From contig NZ_JACHYE010000001.1 in NCBI RefSeq assembly GCF_014192645.1, positions 316,350 through 380,349 on the forward strand: a stretch of DNA of 64,000 nucleotides, written 5' to 3'. The notes beneath the pieces are model-generated. The model did no database searches. It was not told where the DNA came from and worked only from the letters and a program-made list of their open reading frames with translations. Position numbers and translations under genes: made by a program. Positions 20,950 through 29,581 of the stretch are shown here, one piece after another; the first letter of the stretch is position 1; each line of letters opens with the position of its first letter. This DNA is from Herbaspirillum sp. Sphag64 (lineage in GTDB: Bacteria; Pseudomonadota; Gammaproteobacteria; Burkholderiales; Burkholderiaceae_D).

Positions 20950-21222
20950 ATGAATACCAAGCAAATCACCGCTGCTGTTGTACTGTTCGCTGCTGCTGGC
21001 GCAGCGCTCGCCGAAGCACCATATCCACCAGAAACCAAGTTTGTATCGACCAAGACACGCGCAGAAGTTCTGGCTGAACTGAAGCAAGCGCAAGCACAAG
21101 GCCTGATCACCAACGGCAACAACTATCCGATCACAGTGCAACCACGTAGCACCCTGACACGCTCGCAAGTTATTTCGCAATTGAAGCCAGCAGCGACTGA
21201 CAGCACCTACAGCGGCGCCTGA
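20950..21222 (+). CDS. DUF4148 domain secreted protein
   Basis: Small exported protein of 90 residues, typical for Burkholderiales. The ATG at 20950 follows an AGGGAG ribosome site by 7 bases. A signal peptide (MNTKQITAAVVLFAAAGAALA) ends at ALA-EAPYP. The mature part contains the DUF4148 hallmark TRAEVLAELKQAQAQGLI, and then a second short TRSQVISQLK that looks like a partial repeat of the same element. Function is unknown in the family. It is divergent from a LysR gene. Confidence 0.82.
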   Translation: MNTKQITAAVVLFAAAGAALAEAPYPPETKFVSTKTRAEVLAELKQAQAQGLITNGNNYPITVQPRSTLTRSQVISQLKPAATDSTYSGA

Positions 21223-21566
21223 GTCAACATCAGTATTACGTAGCAACTCTGCGGCCCAAGCCGCAACCACCGTCTACCTTGGTCAGCCTGCCGCGCAGGA
21301 AGCACCATGGTGGATGGCGTGACAGACACGCACCCTCAGTTTCTCTTCTGCACCAATCCCCCCTACCTCAAAGCCATACCCATTTGAAAGCCCTGAAACG
21401 ACGGTAAAACCTTCATGTGGCCGCTGTTTTTACCGCCTTTTGCTTGTTATTTTGGGCATCTGCCTGTAAAGTTAAGGGTTTGTTTCCTCCGGTTTTCAGG
21501 CATATTCCGGCAACAAATAGCAGTCCTCATAGCAGCATCGTCACCGCAATTCAGACCTACCTTCCT
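21223..21566. other. Intergenic region upstream of lysC
   Basis: This 344-base stretch holds no gene I can support, though an open frame continues upstream of lysC to 21417. It has an 8-bp inverted repeat, CGGTAAAA at 21402-21409 and TTTTACCG at 21428-21435, with an 18-base loop. This could be part of a leader or an operator. It does not look like a lysine riboswitch to me. Confidence 0.4.
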
Positions 21567-22820
21567 ATGGCTTTATACGTACACAAATACGGCGGCACTT
21601 CGATGGGCTCGACAGAGCGCATCAAGAATGTCGCCAAGCGCGTCGCCAAGTGGCATGACGCAGGCCACCAGATCGTTGTTGTACCCTCCGCAATGTCTGG
21701 TGAAACCAACCGTTTGCTGGGTCTGGCCAAGGATATTATGGCCCAGCCCGATCAGCGCGAACTCGACATGCTGGCCTCGACCGGCGAGCAGGTTTCCGTT
21801 GCCTTGCTGGCAATGGCGCTGCAAGCCATTGGCAAGGAGGCTGTCTCCTATGCTGGCTGGCAAGTGCCGATCAAGACCGACTCCGCTTTCACCAAGGCGC
21901 GCATTCGCTCAATTGACGATGCCAAGGTACGTAAAGACCTGAATGCAGGCAAGATCGTCATCATCACCGGCTTCCAGGGCGTCGATGCGGACGGCAACAT
22001 CACCACATTGGGTCGCGGTGGCTCCGACACCTCCGCTGTTGCCGTTGCGGCAGCCATCAAGGCGGCCGAATGCCTGATCTACACCGATGTCGACGGTGTC
22101 TACACGACTGACCCACGCGTGGTCGGCGAGGCGCGTCGCCTCAACACAGTTACCTTTGAAGAAATGCTGGAGATGGCTTCGCTGGGCTCAAAAGTTCTAC
22201 AGATCCGCTCAGTAGAATTTGCTGGCAACTACAAGATGCCAACCCGCGTACTGTCATCGCTGACTGACCCCCTAATGTCGCTGGAAGAAGAAACCAAGTC
22301 CGGCACCCTGATTTCGTTTGAGGAAGACACCAACATGGAACAAGCAACCATCACCGGCATCGCATTCAGCCGTGACGAGGCCAAGATTACTGTCCTCGGC
22401 GTGCCGGATCGTCCAGGCATCGCTTACCAGATCCTGGGACCGATCGCCGATGCCAACATTGAAGTGGACATGATCATTCAGAATCAGTCCGTGGAAGGCA
22501 AGACCGACTTCACCTTCACCGTGCCACGCGCCGAATATGCCAAGGCAGTTGAAGTACTCAACGACAGCGTCAAGACACACATTGGTGCAGCCAGCATTGT
22601 CGGCGACACCAAGGTATCGAAGGTTTCCGTGGTCGGTGTCGGCATGCGCAGCCATGTTGGTATCGCTTCCCAAATGTTCCGCACATTGTCCGAAGAAGGC
22701 GTCAACATCCAGATGATTTCGACTTCCGAAATCAAAATTTCGGTCCTGATCGACGAAAAGTACATGGAGCTGGCAGTGCGCGCACTGCACAAGGCCTTCG
22801 ATCTGGAAAACAGCAAGTAA
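21567..22820 (+). CDS. lysC: Aspartate kinase
   Basis: First enzyme of the aspartate pathway, phosphorylating L-aspartate for lysine, threonine and methionine synthesis. The ATG at 21567 gives 417 residues starting MALYVHKYGGTSMGSTERIKN, the normal family start. Further motifs are VVVPSAMSGETNR, TTLGRGGSDTSAVAVAAA and the DVDGVYTTDPRVV segment. Two C-terminal ACT domains (VLGVPDRPGIAYQILGPIA; VGVGMRSHVGIASQMF) indicate feedback control by lysine and threonine. It is followed by 130 bases and then the tRNA-Ser gene. Confidence 0.96.
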   Translation: MALYVHKYGGTSMGSTERIKNVAKRVAKWHDAGHQIVVVPSAMSGETNRLLGLAKDIMAQPDQRELDMLASTGEQVSVALLAMALQAIGKEAVSYAGWQVPIKTDSAFTKARIRSIDDAKVRKDLNAGKIVIITGFQGVDADGNITTLGRGGSDTSAVAVAAAIKAAECLIYTDVDGVYTTDPRVVGEARRLNTVTFEEMLEMASLGSKVLQIRSVEFAGNYKMPTRVLSSLTDPLMSLEEETKSGTLISFEEDTNMEQATITGIAFSRDEAKITVLGVPDRPGIAYQILGPIADANIEVDMIIQNQSVEGKTDFTFTVPRAEYAKAVEVLNDSVKTHIGAASIVGDTKVSKVSVVGVGMRSHVGIASQMFRTLSEEGVNIQMISTSEIKISVLIDEKYMELAVRALHKAFDLENSK

Positions 22821-22950
22821 TTAACAGCGTTGATCAGACAATTAATTTGGACAATGTGCTTAAAAAATTGCATAGTCTGATTGACCAACTCAACATGAAA
22901 AGATATGATGCTGGACTTCACTGAGGCACAGCAGTAATTGTCTACAGTGT

Positions 22951-23044
22951 GGAGACGTGGCCGAGTGGTCGAAGGCACTTCCCTGCTAAGGAAGCATATG
23001 GGCTTAAACCTGTATCGAGGGTTCGAATCCCTCCGTCTCCGCCA
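22951..23044 (+). tRNA. tRNA-Ser(GCU), CCA encoded
   Basis: Class II tRNA of 94 bases. The acceptor stem is GGAGACG (22951-22957) with CGTCTCC (23034-23040), then G and the encoded CCA at 23042-23044. The D arm has GGCCGAGTGGTCGAAGGC, the anticodon stem is CTTCC/GGAAG with loop CTGCTAA giving anticodon GCU (Ser, codons AGC/AGU), a long variable arm follows, and the T arm is AGGGTTCGAATCCCT. Its 3' half is a typical tRNA integration target, and an integrase gene lies directly downstream. Confidence 0.95.
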
Positions 23045-23070
23045 ATGATTTAATTGGTGGAAATCAATAG

Positions 23071-24300
23071 CTAAGCGCCTTTCGGGGCGCTTTTCTCTTT
23101 CTGGAATTCGGCGTACTGCGGATTAACTGCGGAATCCGCCAATTTCAACGCTGCATTGACAGCTTCCAAATTCCTCCCCTTGTCCGCACGCGGAATAAAT
23201 CGAGCGTAGCTTTTCATCATTACGGTAACACTATGGCCATGTTGTTTAGCGACCCATAGCGGGTCCGCTCCCGCCATCAGCGACAGCGTTACACTAGTAT
23301 CTCGACACTCCTTCGGCGGTCGATACCGCACTTTAGCCGCACGTAATGCTTCAACCCACTCTCTACGTTGCTCCTGCTCGTCATTCCAACGTAAGCCTGT
23401 CGACGGGTTCAAGAACACATATATCCCTTTTGCCTGAGTGCGAGCACGCTGACGCTTGATTACAGCCAAAGCTCGAGCGTTTAACTCGACCTCGCGCTCA
23501 TATCCTGTTTTCGTCCGCTCTTTATCTTCGGCCAAGACGCGCGCCCTACGAACTACCACAGTACCCTGCCGGAGATCGACGTCCTCCCACAATAACGCAA
23601 TCTGCTCACTAATTCGTAAGCCGGCAAAGCAGGCAAATTCAAAATAATCAGATAATACTTCGTCCTTTATTTCAGCCAAAATTAACTCAACCTCTTCGGC
23701 GGTAAAAGGATCAGGCTGAGCCTTTTGAACCTTTAAATTATCAATACCATCAGTCGGATCTTTGACATAAGGATCGGATTTGCAAATTAGCTCAAACACA
23801 CCGCGCAGCGGAATCAAGATGTTATTTTGGGTCTTGCGCCCCAAAGGCTTGATCAACTTACCTGATACTGGATGGATTCTCGAAGTAGCCAGGTATGCAA
23901 GATGCGCCAAAACTTTTTCATGCGTTATTTGCTTCGGCAAAAGGCTTCCAAATGGCATGACCCAATACGCTTTGAGATGCCGCTTGTAAATGCGGATCGT
24001 TGAATTTTCTAAACTACGTGCCGACAGTTGCCCCCATAATTCCGCCCACTGTAAAAAGCTCCGATGGGTCGACTTGCTCACCTCAACATTTCGATAGTCA
24101 GGGAAAAACTCGGCCAAATTAAATTGGCCGGCCTTAATATCGAAAAGTATCTGTTCGCGTAAGCGTTGTGCGTGCTTGAGGTTCGCAGCGGTAGGCTTCA
24201 GATCCAAAGTCGGACGCATGTCCTTCCCTTGATACGTAAACCTCACCTGTATACGATCGCCAGCAGGAGTCACACCGCCTGTGCTTGACCTTCGGCCCAT
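23071..24300 (-). CDS. Tyrosine recombinase / phage-type integrase
   Basis: Integrase of 409 residues pointing into the tRNA-Ser 3' end, the usual arrangement for an element integrated in a tRNA gene. It has an N-terminal arm-binding part (TPAGDRIQVRFTYQGKD; similar to DUF3596 domains), a core-binding SAM-like domain near residues 75-175, and a catalytic domain with Arg in AGLRISEQIA, the KTGYEREVEL segment, Arg in CRDTSVTLSL, His in QHGHSVTVM and the tyrosine nucleophile in KSYARFI. The His of the usual HxxR box is Lys here (KECR), a tolerated variation. Full length with no frameshift, so it may be active. The start overlaps the excisionase gene by 31 bases. Confidence 0.93.
   Translation of the reverse strand: MGRRSSTGGVTPAGDRIQVRFTYQGKDMRPTLDLKPTAANLKHAQRLREQILFDIKAGQFNLAEFFPDYRNVEVSKSTHRSFLQWAELWGQLSARSLENSTIRIYKRHLKAYWVMPFGSLLPKQITHEKVLAHLAYLATSRIHPVSGKLIKPLGRKTQNNILIPLRGVFELICKSDPYVKDPTDGIDNLKVQKAQPDPFTAEEVELILAEIKDEVLSDYFEFACFAGLRISEQIALLWEDVDLRQGTVVVRRARVLAEDKERTKTGYEREVELNARALAVIKRQRARTQAKGIYVFLNPSTGLRWNDEQEQRREWVEALRAAKVRYRPPKECRDTSVTLSLMAGADPLWVAKQHGHSVTVMMKSYARFIPRADKGRNLEAVNAALKLADSAVNPQYAEFQKEKSAPKGA
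23073..23097 (+). terminator. tRNA terminator overlapping the integrase 3' end
   Basis: The stem AAGCGCC (23073-23079) with GGCGCTT (23086-23092) has a six-base loop and is followed by TTTTCTCTTT. It ends the tRNA-Ser transcript. The same bases, read on the minus strand, encode the last residues of the integrase (KSAPKGA and stop), so the integrase frame runs into what looks like chromosomal terminator sequence. An att core would lie near here. Confidence 0.8.
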
Positions 24301-24467
24301 TTATAATATCCCTCCAAATCAACGAGAATGTGCCCATCCGGAGCACGTCGGTATTCTTTTCCTTCCAGCCAACGCCCTTCCTCGATCTTTCGACGCACAG
24401 CTTTTTCCGTGTAGCCTGAGATAACTTCGAATACAGGCAACTTTACGTATCGCGCCGGCGCAATCAT
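24270..24467 (-). CDS. Excisionase-like DNA-binding protein
   Basis: Protein of 65 residues with a MerR-like winged-helix excisionase pattern: VKLPVFEVISGYTEKAVRRK, then EEGRWLEGKEYRRAPDGHIL and DLEGYYKWAEG. The combination GYTEKAVR and WLEGKEYRRAPDG is typical of small Xis proteins of phages and islands. It lies just upstream of int and overlaps its first 31 bases, so the two are probably translated together. It would direct excision from the tRNA-Ser site. Confidence 0.85.
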   Translation of the reverse strand: MIAPARYVKLPVFEVISGYTEKAVRRKIEEGRWLEGKEYRRAPDGHILVDLEGYYKWAEGQAQAV

Positions 24468-24846
24468 TTATATCTCCTTCCAAAAGACAAAATCTCTTCC
24501 GGCTTCATGAGCCACACAGCTAATGGAATCTCACAATTCCAAAAATTCCATCCACTTTGTTCATTGTGGAATTTTTGAATCATCCTATCGCGCAGCATAT
24601 AACCCTCTCCTTTTCTCGCAACTCGTGCCATTCATGGCATTTATGAACCACCGGCAAATCTCGACGCATAAAAACTATCAACTCTTCCCGGCCGATACAG
24701 GAGAGGTGAGTTAAAGAACCTCGTTTATTTCGGATGAAAGTGAAGGAGAAAATGCGGCGAAAAACAGAGTGCAGAAAATCGGAATTTCAGCACGCAACAG
24801 AACCACAGCTGCCAAGGACTAGCAGGCGTGCGAGCATGAAGAGTTC
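24468..24846. other. Non-coding region upstream of xis, with inverted repeat
   Basis: No gene here that I can support; a 63-codon plus-strand frame (24523-24714) is not convincing. An 11-bp inverted repeat, CAAAAATTCCA at 24540-24550 and TGGAATTTTTG at 24567-24577, lies about 75 bases upstream of the xis start, with another TGGAAT and TTCCA nearby (24524-24540). It could be an operator or an arm-type recombinase site. Confidence 0.4.
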
Positions 24847-25008
24847 TTGAGATCAAAAACGAATCTGACAAGAAACCTCACACATAAAAATGTGTACGAG
24901 GTCTTAGTCTTTGAGTACGACTTGGAAGTTAATGCAGATTTTCGGAAGTTGCCGTATAACGACACCTGGATATTGCGTCAAATTATTTTCGGCGTCAAGA
25001 AATTTTAA
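24847..25008 (+). CDS. Possible small or remnant reading frame
   Basis: A frame of 53 codons from a TTG at 24847 (no ATG is available) ends at TAA 25008. The product contains HKNVYEVLVFEYDLEVNADF and FGVKKF, with a composition that looks coding, but I recognise no family. It may be the end of a gene whose 5' part was lost. The 170 bases around it hold nothing else visible. Confidence 0.18.
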   Translation: MRSKTNLTRNLTHKNVYEVLVFEYDLEVNADFRKLPYNDTWILRQIIFGVKKF

Positions 25009-25087
25009 ACTGTTGCTATAGCCTCACTCTCAACGCTTGGCTATATCTAGCCCCCCCTCAAGAACGACTACTGTCGGCTATACGACT

Positions 25088-26035
25088 ATGGTTAAACATG
25101 AGTTTGCGCAAGCTGACCAAGAACCGGGGCTCGTTCCCAGACACTTACCCCCTCTCAACGCCTTACGAATATTCGAGACAGCCGCTCGCTCTAGTAGTTT
25201 GAGCTCAGCTGCTGCAGAGTTGGGAATCACGCATGGTGCAGTTAGTCGGCAAATAAAACTGCTTGAGGATTGGTTAGGCCAGCCGCTTTTCTCGCGAGAC
25301 GGGCAACGTAACGTGGCCACAGCGCACGCGCGCGCCTTTGCCGAAGAGATCAGCGAGGCGTTTAATCGAATCAGCGACGCATCGGTGCGCTTCGGCAGGA
25401 CGCCTAGCACAAGAGTGATCAGGGTCAATGCGCAAACAACCTTTGCTATGCGCTGGCTGATTCCACGCTTGCATACGTTCCATCGCAGTCATCCGGACAT
25501 CGAAGTTTCGGTCTCGACTGCGAACAGTGCTCAGATTAGTGGGCTCATTGGATTCGATCTTCTAATTCGCAAGGAACCGCTGGAGAAACCCGAATGGCAT
25601 CACTTCGAAAGGCGTGTGCTTTTTGAAGAAAAATTGACTTTAATTGCCGCGCCGTTCTTACTACAAGCTCATCCTATCAACAACCCAAGCGACTTGAGCA
25701 AACATATATTTGTAACGTCGCAAACTCGACCAGGAGAATGGGAGAAATGGTTAGAAGCATATTCGATACCGCATATTCGTCCGATACGATTTCAACGGTT
25801 TGATCATTATCACGTGACTCTCCAGGCTGTCATCGACGGTTTGGGTTTAGGTATAGGTGGAATACCTACACTTTCACACGATATAAAGCAGAGGCGCTTA
25901 GTCGAGCCCTTTCCTGTGTTGACCACCGGCGCAAGATATGTAGTATTGGTTCCTCCAGATATCGACAAGTCTGCACCACTACGCAATTTCCTGACGTGGC
26001 TGGAGGAAGAATCCTCGCTTAAAGATACTAAGTAA
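25088..26035 (+). CDS. LysR-family regulator, GcvA-like
   Basis: Regulator of 315 residues from the ATG at 25088 (MVKHEFAQAD). The DNA-binding domain reads PPLNALRIFETAARSSSLSSAAAELGITHGAVSRQIKLLE, quoted here only as the PPLNALR and HGAVSRQIK elements, which place it in the GcvA/AmpR-like branch. The C-terminal effector domain includes VNAQTTFAMRWLIPRL and GLGLGIGGIPTL. Its G+C and codon use are lower than the core genes on the left, consistent with arrival with the island. No divergent target gene is next to it, so what it regulates is unclear. Confidence 0.85.
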   Translation: MVKHEFAQADQEPGLVPRHLPPLNALRIFETAARSSSLSSAAAELGITHGAVSRQIKLLEDWLGQPLFSRDGQRNVATAHARAFAEEISEAFNRISDASVRFGRTPSTRVIRVNAQTTFAMRWLIPRLHTFHRSHPDIEVSVSTANSAQISGLIGFDLLIRKEPLEKPEWHHFERRVLFEEKLTLIAAPFLLQAHPINNPSDLSKHIFVTSQTRPGEWEKWLEAYSIPHIRPIRFQRFDHYHVTLQAVIDGLGLGIGGIPTLSHDIKQRRLVEPFPVLTTGARYVVLVPPDIDKSAPLRNFLTWLEEESSLKDTK

Positions 26036-26071
26036 TGCAATCGAGCCAGCAAGGTTTCTAGAACTCATTTC

Positions 26072-26248
26072 ATAAATAGCACCTCATGAGAATGATGGCG
26101 ATCCAGTTGCCAATGATGCGACTGGCGTGTTTCTGCATCTGGGAGAGGGTCACATTGCCGGGTCAATGTTCATACCGCCCCCTGGCTGGAACACGTTTAC
26201 CGCAAGCATCCCTATACCAAGGGCCAAGGTAGAAGCAATTTCAAAGTA
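26072..26248 (-). pseudogene. Fragment of dctA (C4-dicarboxylate:cation symporter)
   Basis: On the minus strand from 26248, 32 codons read [17 protein letters not shown], then [15 protein letters not shown] before a stop at 26150-26152. This matches from memory the DctA segment YFEIVSTLAL...VVNVVQPGAGMNIDPA. Further on, another frame reads HASRIIGNWIAIILM, reminiscent of the DctA C-terminal LTNxIGNxxATxVV region, so the middle appears deleted. Only about 180 bases of a 1.3-kb gene remain, so no function is left. It marks a past deletion or recombination in the island. Confidence 0.65.
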
Positions 26249-26254
26249 GATGAA

Positions 26255-26380
26255 TCAATTTCCCGGGTTTAAAACATCAGAACCAGTTGTAAAAGAAGAA
26301 ACACTTTCGCCTGCACCAATGGAACTTAAAAAGCTATTTATCAACTCCATTGATTCAGATGTAATAACAGAAACTGTCAT
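26255..26380 (-). CDS. Small 41-residue protein, unknown
   Basis: A minus-strand frame from an ATG at 26380 encodes MTVSVITSESMELINSFLSS and then a Gly/Ser/Thr-rich tail (IGAGESVSSFTTG) ending LNPGN. It begins 17 bases after the stop of the two-TM protein gene, and an AGGG lies 8 bases before the ATG. It could be a small peptide of the sulfotransferase group, or the 5' end of a gene truncated where the dctA fragment begins. A plus-strand frame of 51 codons (26250-26405) covers the same DNA and cannot be excluded, but is less well placed. Confidence 0.3.
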   Translation of the reverse strand: MTVSVITSESMELINSFLSSIGAGESVSSFTTGSDVLNPGN

Positions 26381-26397
26381 TTTTCAAACCCTATATT

Positions 26398-26928
26398 TTA
26401 CTTAGCCACAAATTTATATGAAAAAACAATAAACAATATGAAAAATATAATTATTAATTCAAAAGGTATAATTGGACTTATATCTTCACGATAGACAAAT
26501 AAAGATCTTTCATATGACATAACCTCTTTTTCACCAATATCAATTTTCCAAATGTTTCTCATTGGATTACCCGAATACGTCCACAAATAAACTGATGAAA
26601 CACCGCCATTATTTTTATAAATATTTAAAACATAGTTTTTATTATCGAAATTAATTAATTTCTCATGATACTCAACACTTTTATCATGATTTTTGAATTC
26701 CACAACATCCCCATTTCTCGCCCTAACCAAACTAAAAGAATATGGACCAGATTTAACCAATTGTTCTTTTAATGGAATTACTGAATTACCTAAACGATAA
26801 TCCAAAAAATACCCTGTCTTTCCAAACATAGTAAAAAAAGACACAATCAATAAAAGTAAAAATATTCGACCAAAAAAATTATCGCCAATATATTTTCTTT
26901 TAACTATCTTAAAAAATAAAATTTTCAA
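26398..26928 (-). CDS. AT-rich two-TM protein of unknown function
   Basis: Protein of 176 residues starting at a TTG (26928) that has GAGG seven bases upstream; there is no ATG until residue 34. One hydrophobic helix lies near residues 22-37 (IFLLLLIVSFFTMF) and a second at the C-terminus near 156-172 (IIIFFILFIVFSYKF), with an extracytoplasmic domain of about 115 residues between. The DNA is strikingly AT-rich compared with every core gene in the window, with Asn-, Lys- and Ile-rich codon use, a sign of transfer. I do not recognise the family. It lies 64 bases downstream of the sulfotransferase fragment. Confidence 0.6.
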   Translation of the reverse strand: MKILFFKIVKRKYIGDNFFGRIFLLLLIVSFFTMFGKTGYFLDYRLGNSVIPLKEQLVKSGPYSFSLVRARNGDVVEFKNHDKSVEYHEKLINFDNKNYVLNIYKNNGGVSSVYLWTYSGNPMRNIWKIDIGEKEVMSYERSLFVYREDISPIIPFELIIIFFILFIVFSYKFVAK

Positions 26929-26992
26929 AGAATTACCTCACTTTTAAATATTTTTAATTACCAATAAAGCTTGCGAATATATAATCTCATAT

Positions 26993-27619
26993 TTATTTTA
27001 GAATTCCGCACAACTTCTTTGGTAAAGCTTCCAAATAACGACGCTCCCACTCCAATGATCGACAATCTGATTGACGATTCAATTTCTTCTCTGGGATACT
27101 AATATTTATGGAAAGCTCAAGAAATTTTAAGACACCACGCACTACTAGCTGATAATTGGCGACAAGATCCTCATAAAAAATCATAAGTACCGGAAGACGA
27201 TTACTACGAAAATAGTGATTCCACTCGAAATCCATCTGACTACAGAGTTTGACGTAATAATCAATTGCCGCTATGTTAAACGGCAAGGAAAGATCGAGGG
27301 AACTGCTTTGATCCTTTCTTCCTTTAACGGAGCGCCAAACTCCAGTACGTGAGGCCCGATAATAAGAAATAGCTTGGGCAACTTTATTTTTCCTTCGTAA
27401 CCATATATAGCGCGGAGATTGAAGCTTGGTCCTTAGAAAAAATTCAAGCGGCTCCGATGGAGCACTAGGGATGTCTCCGCGAAGCGAGGCAACCAATTTT
27501 TCCTGCATAAAATTCGTTTGATTCCAATGTACTTTGGCACCAAATACCCCATTTTCAGTTGACGTACTTTCGATTAATCGATCTAAGTATTCGCTATTAT
27601 TGATAGCTCCAAATCGCAT
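26993..27619 (-). pseudogene. Stf0-type sulfotransferase, 5'-truncated by IS element
   Basis: 208 residues in frame, with FGAKVHWNQTNF, YIWLRRKNKVAQAISYYRA, TGVWRS, DFEWNHYF and IFYEDLVANYQLVVRGVLKFL, the pattern of the Stf0 family that sulfates carbohydrates such as trehalose or LPS using PAPS. The 5'-phosphosulfate loop (a P-R-S-G-T/S motif near the N-terminus of complete members) is missing: the frame begins only 11 bases from the IS terminal repeat at 27630. The protein is therefore probably inactive. The gene is moderately AT-rich and belongs with the AT-rich gene downstream. Confidence 0.72.
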
Positions 27620-27637
27620 CAACCAATATTGTAGTGG

Positions 27638-28800
<1,163 letters not shown>

Positions 28801-28864
28801 CAAACACCTCTCTATGGCGACTATTCTCGCCTAAATTGGTGTCCGGGATTATTAAACCACTACA

Positions 28865-29130
28865 TAAAGTATGAGCAACCTTGGTCACCAAAATGGCACC
28901 CGTAGCGCCTATAGGGTGACCGTGTGCGATAGCACCGCCGTCGATGTTGAACTGTTCGTCAGATACTTTTAGCTCTTGCTGCACTACCAGAGCGATGGCG
29001 GCGAAGGCTTCATTTACCTCGAAGCGATCAACCTCGCCTAACCGCCATCCTACTTTGGAGAGCGCCGCTTTGATAGCTGAAACGGGCCCTAAACCGAAGA
29101 AGCCCGGCTCGACACCAACGACTGCAACAC
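28865..29130 (-). pseudogene. Thiolase (acetyl-CoA acyltransferase) fragment
   Basis: About 88 codons read VVGVEPGFFGLGPVSAIKAAL, then EVDRFEVNEAFAAIAL and IDGGAIAHGHPIGATGA, ending VAHTL at the IS boundary. NEAFAA and GGAIAHGHPIGATG are diagnostic for the second half of thiolases. The N-terminal half with the nucleophilic Cys is absent, and the C-terminus with the catalytic CxGGG motif is lost to the IS at 28864. The frame continues by chance into the next fragment upstream, producing a false hybrid reading of 221 codons. Confidence 0.85.
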
Positions 29131-29159
29131 TACGAATACGCAATTGCCAGTACTTTGCC

Positions 29160-29413
29160 GAGTGCGGGCAAGGCTTGGGTCGACAGGCCCCGTGCCGTGC
29201 AAACAGTTCCCATGCCAGTACCAGCAAGACGGGCGCAAGGCATGACAGCAATACGTAGCTGCGAGCACTGAGGACAAGTGGTTTTCCCTTGCGCAACGTT
29301 GATGAGGAGCGTGATCTGGAAGATTCGCGTGGCAGCGCTACGGCAGCGGCAATAGTAGCAGCAGCGCTCGGTTCCAGCACCGGGGTGTCCAGTCCACTGG
29401 GCGGTTCAGGCAT
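29160..29413 (-). pseudogene. 5' fragment of an SsuC/TauC-type ABC permease gene
   Basis: From an ATG at 29413 (MPEPPSGLDTP) about 76 codons encode a Ser/Arg-rich start and then SYVLLSCLAPVLLVLAWELFARHG, shown in part as LSCLAPVLLVLAWELFARHG, the first membrane helix of sulfonate/nitrate permeases. After HG the expected continuation (DPSL, then LPALGKVLAIAY) is found but in two other frames, so there are frameshifts, and homology stops near 29150 where the thiolase piece begins. It lies 168 bases after the peptide ABC ATPase gene on the same strand. It may once have served the orphan SsuA-type protein encoded at 41557-42498. Confidence 0.65.
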
Positions 29414-29581
29414 CAGTGGTTCCTTCCCTTCTACGCAGGCGAATACTGCGAATCAGAACATTGCAATCAATGCCTGCGTAAAAATAAGGAATGTTTTCGC
29501 ACTTCGATATCCGGTCAACGACTTTGAATAGGAATCGAAAAGCTGTCTCAGCAGAAACCAGCCAATCAGACTGGCAGATAG

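Noticed and set aside
21402-21435. Lysine riboswitch before lysC
   Set aside because: Only a simple 8-bp inverted repeat is visible; none of the conserved L-box elements is present, and lysine riboswitches are not usual in this group.
21417-21566. Upstream extension of lysC giving 50 extra residues
   Set aside because: The extension is not typical of aspartate kinases and the ATG at 21567 gives the family N-terminus MALYVHKYGGTS.
24523-24714. 63-codon plus-strand frame upstream of xis
   Set aside because: It spans the inverted repeat, has no recognisable product and no convincing ribosome site.
26250-26405. Plus-strand 51-codon frame over the 41-residue minus-strand ORF
   Set aside because: It has no clear ribosome site and lies antisense to a better-placed minus-strand frame that follows the two-TM gene by 17 bases.
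29433-29479. Inverted repeat ACGCAGGC/GCCTGCGT as a terminator after the peptide ABC ATPase gene
   Set aside because: The loop is 31 bases and there is no T tract in the minus-strand direction, so it is not a convincing terminator.
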